Part shown: piece by piece, positions 33,821 through 41,892 of the stretch
How positions within the stretch are numbered: the first letter of the stretch is position 1
Layout: every line of letters starts with the position of its first letter
Source: Pseudooceanicola antarcticus
Lineage (GTDB): Bacteria > Pseudomonadota > Alphaproteobacteria > Rhodobacterales > Rhodobacteraceae
Direction of reading: 5' to 3'
NCBI RefSeq assembly: GCF_900215355.1
Contig: NZ_OBEA01000005.1
Coordinates: 1 to 64,000, forward strand
Length of the DNA: 64,000 nucleotides
Notes under the pieces: generated by a model
Told to the model about the DNA's origin: nothing
Seen by the model: the letters and a program-made list of their open reading frames with translations, nothing else
The model's database searches: none
Position numbers and translations under genes: made by a program

Positions 33821-34464
33821 GCGACTGGCTGATCTCTGCCCTGGTGCTCTGGGGACCGCCGCTGATCGGGCTGGGCACCTTCCTGTCCTGCCTGGCGCTG
33901 CCCATCCCCACCTCGCTGATGATGCTCTCTGCCGGAGGCTTTGCCGCCTCGGGGGACCTGGCGCTTGGCGGGGTGATGCTGGCGGCCTACCTCGGCGCCG
34001 CCCTGGGCGACCAGGCGGGCTACCAACTGGCGCGGGCCGCCTACAGGCAGCTCTCGGACCGGCTGACCGGGCGGCGCAAGACCGCGCTGGCCCTGGCCCG
34101 TGCGCAGCATATCCTCGACCGGCGCGGGGTGGCGGCGGTCTTCCTGTCGCGCTGGCTGGTCTCTCCGCTCGGGCCATACGTGAACTTCGCCGCCGGGGCC
34201 GCGCAGATGCGCCGCAGCACCTTCACCCTGGGCAGCCTCACAGGAGAGGCCGTCTGGGTCACGGTCTATGTCGGGCTTGGCTATTTCTTCGCCGCCTCGC
34301 TGGAGGCGCTGGCCGAGGTGACCTCGGATGTCACCGGCATCCTGGCCGGGCTGGTGCTGATGGTGGGCATGACGCTCTGGATGCGGCGCAGCCTGCGCCG
34401 GGCCCGGCAGCGGGCCGCGCAACCGGGCAGCCCGCGCGCGCTGCCGCGCAACGATCACGATTGA
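33817..34464 (+). CDS. DedA family membrane protein
   Basis: This 215-residue protein has the DedA layout: LSCLALPIPTSLMMLSAGGF (the re-entrant P-x-P loop), AAYLGAALGDQAGYQLARA (with the G-D/E element), RGVAAVFLSRWLVSPLGPYVN (conserved R and G-P) and AGAAQMRRSTFTLGSLTGEA. DedA proteins help move lipid carriers such as undecaprenyl phosphate across the membrane and support proton-motive-force homeostasis. The overlapping small membrane protein upstream may be a partner. Confidence 0.85.
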   Translation: MSDWLISALVLWGPPLIGLGTFLSCLALPIPTSLMMLSAGGFAASGDLALGGVMLAAYLGAALGDQAGYQLARAAYRQLSDRLTGRRKTALALARAQHILDRRGVAAVFLSRWLVSPLGPYVNFAAGAAQMRRSTFTLGSLTGEAVWVTVYVGLGYFFAASLEALAEVTSDVTGILAGLVLMVGMTLWMRRSLRRARQRAAQPGSPRALPRNDHD

Positions 34465-34525
34465 TGCGCGTGGATCTGCGACACGGCACCTTGCCCTGCC
34501 CGCCCGGCGTCTACATATCCACCCC

Positions 34526-35209
34526 ATGTTGAAATTCACCCCGATCCTGCTGGCCGTGCTCTATGGTCTCGTCATGTGGCGTTTCTCGGCCTGGCGGCTG
34601 AAGAGCGAGCTGGACCAGCGGTCTGCCGAGCTGGCGGAACCGGGGCTGAGAGAGCTGAACAAGCGCCTGGCCCGCGCGCTCGATCTGGCGCGCATCAAGG
34701 TGCATCTCTACGATATCCCGGCGATCAACGGGCTGGCCGCACCCGACGGGCGGATCTTCCTGACCCGCGGCTTCCTGGAAGCCTACCGCGCGGGCCGCGT
34801 CACGGCGGAAGAGCTTGCCTCGGTGATCGCCCATGAGCTGGGGCACGTGGCGCTTGGCCATAGCCGGCGGCGGATGATCGACTTCTCGGGGCAGAACGCG
34901 CTGCGGGTCGGGCTGGCACAGGTGCTGGGCCGCGTGGTGCCCGGCCTCGGCCCGGTGATTGCCAATACCGCCATGTCGCTGATCGCCGCCCGGCTCTCCC
35001 GCGGCGATGAATACGAGGCCGACGCCTATGCCAGCGCCCTGCTGACCAAGGCCGGCATCGGCACGGCACCGCAGATCTCGCTGCTGGAAAAACTCGAACA
35101 CCTGACCGGCGCGGGCGGCGCCGGCCGTCCCGCCTGGCTGATGAGCCATCCCAAGACTGCAGAGCGCGTCGCCGCGATCCGCAAGCTTGAAAGCGGCTGG
35201 CACGGGTGA
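34526..35209 (+). CDS. M48-family metalloprotease
   Basis: This 227-residue protein has an N-terminal hydrophobic segment ([19 protein letters not shown]), substrate-domain residues ([20 protein letters not shown]) and the zinc motif [17 protein letters not shown] (HExxH). The third ligand is probably the glutamate in [15 protein letters not shown]. It resembles the HtpX/Oma1 group of M48 membrane-associated peptidases, cleaving damaged membrane proteins. It ends one codon before the LLM flavoprotein's potential upstream start. Confidence 0.86.
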   Translation: MLKFTPILLAVLYGLVMWRFSAWRLKSELDQRSAELAEPGLRELNKRLARALDLARIKVHLYDIPAINGLAAPDGRIFLTRGFLEAYRAGRVTAEELASVIAHELGHVALGHSRRRMIDFSGQNALRVGLAQVLGRVVPGLGPVIANTAMSLIAARLSRGDEYEADAYASALLTKAGIGTAPQISLLEKLEHLTGAGGAGRPAWLMSHPKTAERVAAIRKLESGWHG

Positions 35210-35232
35210 AGACCCGCCCTGAAAGGACCCCC

Positions 35233-36231
35233 ATGAAATACTCCCTCCTCGATCTCGCGCCCGTCCCCGAGGGCAGCACCGTCGCACAGGCCATCGCCAA
35301 TTCCGTGGCCCTGGCCCAGGCCGCCGAGGGCTTCGGCTATCACCGCCACTGGCTGGCCGAACATCACAACATGCCCGGCGTCGCCTCCTCCGCGACGGCG
35401 GTGATGATCGGCCATATCGCCGGGCAGACCACGCGCATCCGCGTCGGCGCGGGCGGCATCATGCTGCCCAACCACTCGCCCCTCGCGGTGGCCGAACAGT
35501 TCGGCACCCTGGCCGAGATCTACCCCGGCCGCATCGACCTCGGCCTCGGCCGCGCGCCGGGCACCGACATGGCCACCGCCCGCGCCCTGCGCCGCCACAT
35601 GTCGGGCGAAGACCATTTCCCCCGCGACGTCGGCGAGCTGCTGGCCTATCTCGGCGATCCGCAGGAGGGCCAGACCCTGCACGCGGTGCCGGGCGAGAGC
35701 ACCCATGTGCCGGTGTGGATCCTGGGCTCCTCGCTCTATGGCGCCCAGCTGGCGGCCCAGGCCGGGCTGCCCTATGCCTTCGCCTCGCATTTCGCCCCCG
35801 ATGCGCTGGAGCAGGCGATCGAGGTCTACCGGCGCAGCTTCCAGCCCTCGCCCTGGCTGGAGAAGCCGCATTTCATGCTGGCGATGAATGTCTATGCCGC
35901 CGAGACCGAAGAGCGCGCGGCCTATCTGAAGACCACCATGCAGCAGGCCTTCGCCCGGCTGCGCATGGGCCAGCCGGGCCGCCTGCCCCACCCGGTCGAA
36001 CGGATCGAGGACCACGTGGACCCCGCGCTCCTGGCCCAGGTCGAACGCGCCTTCCGCGTCACCGCCATGGGCACGCCCGAGATGGTGCGCCGCCAGATCG
36101 CCGATTTCCTCGAAGCCTATGCGCCGGACGAGGTGATCGTCACCGGCCAGATCCACGACCCCGAAGCGCGTATCCGCTCCTTCGAGATCGCGGCCGAGCA
36201 GCTTCGTGCCCTCGGCGCCGAGGCAAGCTGA
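35233..36231 (+). CDS. LLM-class flavin-dependent oxidoreductase
   Basis: This 332-residue luciferase-like protein reads [60 protein letters not shown] and [20 protein letters not shown], the pattern of the alkanal-monooxygenase-like group (YhbW type). These use FMN and a substrate not identifiable from sequence. The ATG at 35233 with GAAAGGA upstream was preferred to a GTG overlapping the protease stop. A dispersed repeat element starts 10 bases after its stop. Confidence 0.88.
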   Translation: MKYSLLDLAPVPEGSTVAQAIANSVALAQAAEGFGYHRHWLAEHHNMPGVASSATAVMIGHIAGQTTRIRVGAGGIMLPNHSPLAVAEQFGTLAEIYPGRIDLGLGRAPGTDMATARALRRHMSGEDHFPRDVGELLAYLGDPQEGQTLHAVPGESTHVPVWILGSSLYGAQLAAQAGLPYAFASHFAPDALEQAIEVYRRSFQPSPWLEKPHFMLAMNVYAAETEERAAYLKTTMQQAFARLRMGQPGRLPHPVERIEDHVDPALLAQVERAFRVTAMGTPEMVRRQIADFLEAYAPDEVIVTGQIHDPEARIRSFEIAAEQLRALGAEAS

Positions 36232-36240
36232 AAGGGCGGA

Positions 36241-36436
36241 GGGGGGCTCTGCCCCCCGCTGCGCTCCCCCCGGAGTATTTTCAGCCTGGTGATGCACGAG
36301 AAGGGCTGCCCGTCGGGGCACCCTCCTTTTGCCGCAGAGAGGGTGCACGCTCTCGATGGCAGAAGGAGGCCGCCATTCCGGGGAACGGCCAACAGGCATC
36401 ACCAGGCTGAAAATACCTCCCGCCGGAGGCAATCGG
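36241..36436. repeat. Dispersed inverted-repeat element, copy B
   Basis: The left arm reads CGGAGTATTTTCAGCCTGGTGATG at about 36270-36293 (shown here in parts: GGAGTATTTTCAGCC and TGGTGATG) and the right arm about 36397-36417 is its complement (CATCACCAGGCTGAAAATAC). A G/C-rich lead-in with GGGGGCTCTGCCCCC precedes it. The interior contains GGCACCCTCCTT and a GTGCACGCTCTC block also seen in copy C. No gene is supported inside. Confidence 0.8.
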
Positions 36437-36450
36437 CCGTGAGGCCGATA

Positions 36451-37002
36451 CTAGCTTTCCAGGCGGCCCAGTGCTTTGCCCGTCCGGGGCAGCCGTGCCT
36501 TGCGCATCAGGGCGCGCAGGCTCCAGTCCTCGCCCGAAAGCCTGCGGGCGGTGGCCAGGACCTTGCCGCCGACCTCCGACATGATTTCCGGCTGCGCTTC
36601 GGTAAAGCCCTGCAGCAGCCCATCTGGATCGGCGCGGCTCAGGCCCTCTTCGGCCAGGATATGGCGCGGAAAATCCTTGGCATTGGCGGTGACCACCGCA
36701 TCGGCGGAGCTGGAAACCGCCAGCGCCAGCACATGCAGGTCGCCCGGATCGGGCAGCCAGAGGCGCTCTTCGATACCGGGACGGGTCTTCTGGCAGGCCT
36801 TCGGGAAGGCCGCCTGCGCCATGGCGATCTCTCCCCGCGCCTGGGCCTCGACCTCCGCGCCGAACTTGGCACCGGTCAGGGCCCATTCCTCCAGCAGGCG
36901 CTCCGACCATATGGGCTGGAAGAGCCCGGCCCTTGCGGCGCCGAAGAGCATCTCGCGCATCACCGTCGGGTAGAGCACGCAGGCGTCGAGAACCGCCCTC
37001 AT
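36451..37002 (-). CDS. PIN-domain protein (RSP_2648 type)
   Basis: This 183-residue protein starts MRAVLDACVLYPTVMREMLF with the first PIN aspartate, continues with WALTGAKFGAEVEAQARGEI, and has DLHVLALAVSSSADAVVTAN with later acidic residues including AKDFPRH. PIN domains are metal-dependent ribonucleases, and many are toxins. Here the gene overlaps the upstream methyltransferase by four bases (ATGA) and no antitoxin is adjacent, so a role coupled to RNA modification or processing is more likely. The C-terminal part is not typical of toxins. Family name from memory. Confidence 0.8.
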   Translation of the reverse strand: MRAVLDACVLYPTVMREMLFGAARAGLFQPIWSERLLEEWALTGAKFGAEVEAQARGEIAMAQAAFPKACQKTRPGIEERLWLPDPGDLHVLALAVSSSADAVVTANAKDFPRHILAEEGLSRADPDGLLQGFTEAQPEIMSEVGGKVLATARRLSGEDWSLRALMRKARLPRTGKALGRLES

Positions 37003-38213
37003 AGCCGGAAGAAGAGCGCCTTGAGGTAGCCGCTTTCGGCCAGCTGCGGGTGCATCGGGTGGTCAGGGCCGGCATAGCCCGTGTGGATCAGCGCCGCATC
37101 GCGCCCGGCGCGGCCGATGCCGCGGATCGAGGCGGCGCGGAACTTGCCCAGGTCCGCCGCATGGGAACAGGAGCAGAGACCAAGGTAGCCGCCTTCCGCC
37201 ACCAGGGGGGCTGCAAGGCGGGCGACACGCTCGTAGGCCCGAAGCCCCGCTTCCAGCGCCTGCTTGGACGGGGCGAAGGCGGGCGGATCGCAGATCACCA
37301 CCTCGAAGCTTGCGCCCTCGGCGTTCAGCGCCTCGAGCTGGGCGAAGGCATCGCCCTGTCGAGTCTGGAAACGTGCCGAAGCGCCCATGGCATGGGCCCC
37401 GGCCGAGGCAAGCTCGAGCGCGGGCGCCGAGCCATCGACCGCCAGGGCGCTCTCGGCACCACCGGCAAGGCAGGCCAGGCCGAAGCCGCCCACATGAGAG
37501 AAGACATCGAGCACCCGCGCGCCCTTGGCCAGTCGTGCGGCGAAGGCGTGGTTGGGGCGCTGGTCGTAGAACAGCCCGGTCTTCTGGCCGCCGGTGAGGT
37601 CGGCCATGTAGGTGGCGCCGTTCATCTGCACCGGCACCGGCGCCTCGGGCGCCGTGCCCGCCAGCACCTTCGAGACATCATCAAGCCCCTCGAGACCGCG
37701 CGCGCGGCCCGAGGCGCTCTTCAGCACGTTGGTGACGCCCGTGACCTCGACCAGCGCGGCAGAGAGCACCTCGATCCGGGCATCGGCCCAGGCGGCATTG
37801 GGCTGTACCACGGCGGTGTCGCCGAAACGGTCGATGATCACGCCCGGCAGGCCATCGGCCTCGGCATGGACCAGCCGGTAGAAGGGCGCATCGAAGAGCG
37901 TTTCGCGCAGGCGCAGGGCGCGGCTGACGCGCGCGGCGAACCAGGCATGGTCCGGGCCGCCCTCGGGCAGGCCGGCCGAGGCGGGCTCGAGCACGCGGGC
38001 GAAGATCCGGCTTTCGGGGTTCACCGCCACCAGCGCCAGAGGCTGGCGTTCGGCGTCTTCGAGAAGCGCGACCGAGCCCGGCGCGAGCGCCTTGGTACGG
38101 CGGTCGGTCACCAGTTCGTTGGCATAGACCCAGGGAAAGCCGTGGCGGATCTTGCGTGCGTCGCCCTTGGGTTTCAGTCGGATCGTGGGAAAAAGAGAGG
38201 AGGATGGCTGCAT
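36999..38213 (-). CDS. Class I SAM-dependent RNA methyltransferase (RlmI-like)
   Basis: This 404-residue protein has an N-terminal PUA-like domain (GDARKIRHGFPWVYANELVT) and a Rossmann methyltransferase domain with VLDVFSHVGGFGLACLAGGA (SAM loop) and VVICDPPAFAPSKQALEAGL (D-P-P-x-F motif of m5C RNA methyltransferases). RlmI/RlmK-type enzymes methylate 23S rRNA cytosines. The ATG at 38213 has GGAGG six bases upstream. It is translationally coupled to the PIN gene downstream. Confidence 0.88.
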   Translation of the reverse strand: MQPSSSLFPTIRLKPKGDARKIRHGFPWVYANELVTDRRTKALAPGSVALLEDAERQPLALVAVNPESRIFARVLEPASAGLPEGGPDHAWFAARVSRALRLRETLFDAPFYRLVHAEADGLPGVIIDRFGDTAVVQPNAAWADARIEVLSAALVEVTGVTNVLKSASGRARGLEGLDDVSKVLAGTAPEAPVPVQMNGATYMADLTGGQKTGLFYDQRPNHAFAARLAKGARVLDVFSHVGGFGLACLAGGAESALAVDGSAPALELASAGAHAMGASARFQTRQGDAFAQLEALNAEGASFEVVICDPPAFAPSKQALEAGLRAYERVARLAAPLVAEGGYLGLCSCSHAADLGKFRAASIRGIGRAGRDAALIHTGYAGPDHPMHPQLAESGYLKALFFRL

Positions 38214-38801
38214 GGCCACCCTCCTATAGTCTTCCCCGCATCTGGGGAAGTCGGGAACGACATAATGTCGTCAGGCTTCGCGCAGCCGGGCGCGCGAATT
38301 TCGGAACTCCCGCCGGGCCATGCTCTCTGCCCGGCGGGAGGCGCCCGACCGGGGAAGCGGGCGCGGGGAACTGGATCGGGCATGAAGCCGCGGGGAAAGC
38401 CAGCAGATTGCCGCATCTGCGCCCGGTTTGACGCCATCCGGTCTGCCTTGCCTGCTTGCGCAGGGCCCTGCCATTGCAAGCGGGCGCCTGCGCAGCAATT
38501 CTACCCTCGGGGCTTCGACCCCTTGTTTGTGCAAAACCGTTATTGCAAAGGAATCTTGACCGAAATGGGGCAGGCTCACGGCAGATCCGAGAAGAAGTAT
38601 ACAGGTACGTAGCAAATGGCCTCTCCAAGGGTGGGGCGCTCCGGACCCGAGTTAATTCCGGCCCCCGCTTCGCTTCGGGCTGGAAAGCCGCGCCGTTAGC
38701 GCTAAACTGGCGCCGAACAGATCTCACCGACTCGTATGGCCACCGCGCCCTCCTCATCGCGGCAGCCTTCTCGTGGACGACGCCAAAGCGGAGACCCAGC
38801 C
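38214..38801. promoter_or_regulatory. Intergenic region upstream of edd, with a palindromic operator candidate
   Basis: This 588-base gap separates the methyltransferase start from edd. TTAGCGCTAA at 38696-38705 is a perfect 10-bp palindrome of the sort bound by LacI-family regulators, about 95 bases before the edd ATG. A TTGCAAA patch at 38540-38550 and an AT-richer stretch at 38510-38610 may hold the promoter. No coding sequence is supported despite long open frames. Confidence 0.5.
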
Positions 38802-40604
38802 ATGTCCCTCAACCAGACCATCGCCGATGTGACCGATCGCATCATCGAACGCTCCCGCGACCGGCGCGAGACCTATCTCGACCGGATCGGCAAGGCCGGC
38901 GAGGCCGGGCCGGTGCGTGCCCACCTGACCTGCGGCAACCAGGCCCATGCCTATGCCGGCGTGCCGGATGACCAGGCCGCCCTGGCCACCGGCCGCGCCG
39001 CCAACATCGGCATCGTCACCGCCTATAACGACATGCTCTCGGCGCATCAGCCATTCGAGCATTTCCCCGAAATGATCCGCAAGGCCGCCCGTGCCAAGGG
39101 CGCCACGGCGCAGGTGGCGGGCGGCGTGCCGGCGATGTGCGACGGGGTCACCCAGGGCCAGCCGGGGATGGAGCTGTCGCTCTTCTCGCGCGACGTGATC
39201 GCCATGGCGGCCGGGATCTCGCTGTCGCACAACTGCTTCGACGTGGCGCTCTACCTGGGCGTCTGCGACAAGATCGTGCCGGGCCTCGTGATGGCGGCGG
39301 CGACCTTCGGCCATATCCCGGCGGTCTTCCTGCCCGCCGGTCCGATGCCCTCGGGTCTGCCCAATGACGAGAAGGCCAAGGTGCGCCAGCAGTTCGCCTC
39401 GGGCGAGGTGGGCCGCGACAAGCTGATGGAGGCCGAGATGGCCTCGTATCACTCGCCGGGCACCTGCACCTTCTACGGCACGGCAAACTCCAACCAGATG
39501 CTGATGGAGTTCATGGGCCTGCACCTGCCGGGCTCGTCCTTCGTCAACCCGAACACGCCGCTGCGCGACGCGCTGACCGTGGCCGGCACCGAGCGCGCGC
39601 TCGAGATCACCGCGCTTGGCAACGACTACCGTCCGGCGGGCGAGATCCTGGACGAGAAGGCCTTCGTCAACGGCATCGTCGGGCTGATGGCCACCGGCGG
39701 CTCGACCAACCTGGTGCTGCACATGCCCGCCATGGCGCGGGCGGCGGGCATCATCCTGGACCCGGAAGACTTCGATGCGATCTCCTCGGTCACGCCGCTG
39801 CTGGCCAAGGTCTATCCGAACGGTCTGGCCGACGTGAACCACTTCCACGCGGCAGGCGGCCTGGGCTACCTGATCGACCAGCTGCTGAACGATGGCCTGC
39901 TGCATCCCGACACCAAGACCGTGGCCGGTGACGGGCTGGAGCGCTACACCCGCGAGCCGCAGATCGTCGATGGCGCGCTGACCTGGTCCGAGGGCGCGCG
40001 CAAGAGCGAGAACGACAAGATCGTCCGCCCCGCCTCCGATCCCTTCCAGAAGTCCGGCGGCCTGAAATCGCTGACCGGCCCCTTGGGAACCGCGATCATG
40101 AAGGTCTCGGCGGTGGCGCCCGAGCGTCACGTGATCGAGGCCCCGGTGCGCATCTTCCACGACCAGGACGACGTGAAGGCCGCCTTCAAGCGGGGCGAGT
40201 TCACCTCGGACACCATCGTCGTGGTGCGCTTCCAGGGCCCCAAGGCCAACGGCATGCCCGAGCTGCACTCGCTGACGCCGACGCTGGCGGTGCTGCAGGA
40301 CCGGGGTCTGAAGGTTGCGCTGCTGACCGATGGCCGCATGTCGGGCGCCTCCGGCAAGGTGCCCGCCGCCATCCACCTCAGCCCCGAGGCCGCCGATGGC
40401 GGCTGGATCGCCCGGCTGCAGGACGGCGACGTGGTGAAGCTGGACGCCGTCGAGGGCACCATCACCACCGATGCGCCGCTGGAGGACCGCCAGCCGGTCA
40501 CCCCCGATCTCTCGGCAAACAGCTTCGGCATCGGCCGCGAGCTCTTTGAATCCTTCCGCCAGAACGCCTCGCCCGCCCGCGAAGGCGCCTCCAACGTCGT
40601 CTGA
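38802..40604 (+). CDS. edd: Phosphogluconate dehydratase
   Basis: This 600-residue enzyme of the IlvD/Edd family has the Fe-S cluster cysteines in [14 protein letters not shown] and [20 protein letters not shown] plus [10 protein letters not shown], and [20 protein letters not shown] and [19 protein letters not shown] near the end. It dehydrates 6-phosphogluconate to 2-keto-3-deoxy-6-phosphogluconate. Together with eda ten bases downstream it forms the Entner-Doudoroff pathway, a main glycolytic route in this group. The start at 38802 gives [11 protein letters not shown]. Confidence 0.95.
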   Translation: MSLNQTIADVTDRIIERSRDRRETYLDRIGKAGEAGPVRAHLTCGNQAHAYAGVPDDQAALATGRAANIGIVTAYNDMLSAHQPFEHFPEMIRKAARAKGATAQVAGGVPAMCDGVTQGQPGMELSLFSRDVIAMAAGISLSHNCFDVALYLGVCDKIVPGLVMAAATFGHIPAVFLPAGPMPSGLPNDEKAKVRQQFASGEVGRDKLMEAEMASYHSPGTCTFYGTANSNQMLMEFMGLHLPGSSFVNPNTPLRDALTVAGTERALEITALGNDYRPAGEILDEKAFVNGIVGLMATGGSTNLVLHMPAMARAAGIILDPEDFDAISSVTPLLAKVYPNGLADVNHFHAAGGLGYLIDQLLNDGLLHPDTKTVAGDGLERYTREPQIVDGALTWSEGARKSENDKIVRPASDPFQKSGGLKSLTGPLGTAIMKVSAVAPERHVIEAPVRIFHDQDDVKAAFKRGEFTSDTIVVVRFQGPKANGMPELHSLTPTLAVLQDRGLKVALLTDGRMSGASGKVPAAIHLSPEAADGGWIARLQDGDVVKLDAVEGTITTDAPLEDRQPVTPDLSANSFGIGRELFESFRQNASPAREGASNVV

Positions 40605-40614
40605 GGAGCACCCG

Positions 40615-41256
40615 ATGACCCCTGAAACCGCAAGCGCCCGCGCGCGCGAGATCTGTCAACTGGCCCCGGTGGTCCCCGTGCTGGTGGTCCATGACGTGGC
40701 CCATGCCCGCCCGCTGGCCGAGGCCCTGGTGGCCGGTGGCCTGCCGGCGCTGGAAGTGACCCTGCGCACGCCGGTGGCGCTGGATGTCATCCGCGAGATG
40801 GCCAAGGTCGAAGGCGGCGTCGTGGGCGCGGGCTCGATCCTGACGCCCGAGGCGGTGACCCAGGTGGTGGCCGCGGGTGCCAAGTTCGGCGTCTCGCCGG
40901 GCTCGACCGCAAAGGTGCTGACCGCCGCCGAACAGGCCGACCTGCCGATGCTGCCGGGTGCCGCCACCGCGTCGGAGGTCATGGCGCTGCTGGAGCGCGG
41001 CTACACGGTGCAGAAGTTCTTCCCCGCCGAGATCGCCGGCGGCGCGGCAGCCATCAAGGCCATCGGCGCGCCAATCCCCGATGTCTCCTTCTGCCCGACG
41101 GGCGGTGTCTCGCCCTCCAACGCCGACGACTACCTGTCGCTGAAAAACATCCTCTGCGTCGGCGGCTCCTGGGTCGCCCCGCAGAAGCTGGTCGATGCCG
41201 GCGACTGGAAGGGCATCGAGGAACTGGCCCGCGAGGCCGCCGCCCTGCCGCGCTGA
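40615..41256 (+). CDS. eda: KDPG/KHG aldolase
   Basis: This 213-residue class I aldolase has [38 protein letters not shown] (substrate-binding Glu/Arg), [20 protein letters not shown] and the Schiff-base lysine in [20 protein letters not shown], with [15 protein letters not shown]. It splits KDPG to pyruvate and glyceraldehyde-3-phosphate. It is in operon with edd (ten bases apart) and is followed by a strong terminator. Confidence 0.95.
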   Translation: MTPETASARAREICQLAPVVPVLVVHDVAHARPLAEALVAGGLPALEVTLRTPVALDVIREMAKVEGGVVGAGSILTPEAVTQVVAAGAKFGVSPGSTAKVLTAAEQADLPMLPGAATASEVMALLERGYTVQKFFPAEIAGGAAAIKAIGAPIPDVSFCPTGGVSPSNADDYLSLKNILCVGGSWVAPQKLVDAGDWKGIEELAREAAALPR

Positions 41257-41280
41257 GCCGCGCAATGGCAACACCTGGAA

Positions 41281-41310
41281 AGGCGCGTCCCCGGCGGGCG
41301 CGCCTTTTTC
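41281..41310 (+). terminator. Intrinsic terminator after eda
   Basis: AGGCGCG at 41281-41287 pairs with CGCGCCT at 41299-41305 and is followed by five T's. It closes the edd-eda transcript. Confidence 0.88.
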
Positions 41311-41344
41311 GCTGCGCCTACAAGGGCACTGTTCCACCTGGCTT

Positions 41345-41555
41345 CGGGGCAAGGGGGCGCGGCCCCCTCGCGCGCCTGCGGCGCTCTCACCCCCGGAGTA
41401 CTTTCAGCCTGGTGATGATGCGGGACAGGGCCCGGTTTGGCACCCTCCTTCCGAGTGAGAGCGTGCAACACCCATGACCCAAACCTCCGCCGCGATATCG
41501 TCCGACCCTGTTTCATCACCAGGCTGGAAATACTCCGGGGGAGTCTCCGGCACGG
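41345..41555. repeat. Dispersed inverted-repeat element, copy C
   Basis: GGAGTACTTTCAGCCTGGTG (from about 41395) and its complement CACCAGGCTGGAAATACTCC (41517-41536) form inverted arms; the extended match is TGATGA/TCATCA inside. The interior shares GGCACCCTCCTT with copy B. The G/C-rich lead-in (GGGGGCGCGGCCCCC) also resembles copies A and B. It fills the 354-base gap between eda and the small gene at 41611; no gene lies in it. Confidence 0.8.
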
Positions 41556-41610
41556 AGACGGGGGCAGCGCCCCCCTGCCCCGGCCTTGCCGCGGGGTGCC
41601 GGCGCGCGCC

Positions 41611-41892
41611 CTAGCGCCCGGCGGCTCCCCGGCGGCCACGCCAGCCGCCGCGACGTCCGGCCCGTGCGACGCTGGAAAGGCCCTCCTGCATGAGTTTCGT
41701 CATCGGATGCCCCTCGACCCCATAGAGCGCCAGCAGGGCCTCGAGGGCCTGCCTCTGGTCCTGTCCCGGCGCCAGGCTCAGCGCCCAGTCCATCAGGATC
41801 GAGCGGCATTCGGCCTCGCTTATGCCCTCGATCCGGTAGGACTCGCGGATCAGCCCCTTGGGGTCCATCGCGTCCCCCTTGCCATTGCTCAT
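41611..41892 (-). CDS. Small helical protein with an Arg/Gly-rich tail, partner of glnE
   Basis: This 93-residue protein has an ordered helical part (LIRESYRIEGISEAECRSIL, MDWALSLAPGQDQRQALEAL, LALYGVEGHPMTKLMQEGLS) ending in VARAGRRGGWRGRRGAAGR, a tail of R-G-G-type repeats. I do not recognise the family. Its ATG overlaps the glnE stop by four bases (ATGA), so it is made together with GlnE; a later in-frame ATG (MDPKGLIRES) is also possible. A link to nitrogen control or RNA is inference only. Confidence 0.75.
   Translation of the reverse strand: MSNGKGDAMDPKGLIRESYRIEGISEAECRSILMDWALSLAPGQDQRQALEALLALYGVEGHPMTKLMQEGLSSVARAGRRGGWRGRRGAAGR

Noticed and set aside
38456-38971. Open frame across the edd promoter and start
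   Set aside because: It overlaps the first part of edd in another frame, shows no family-like residues and covers the likely promoter and palindrome.
32875-41484. Shared 14-mer ACCCATGACCCAAA near 32876 and near 41470
   Set aside because: One copy precedes osmC, the other is inside repeat copy C; no inverted or structural context is shared, so chance or minor homology is likelier.
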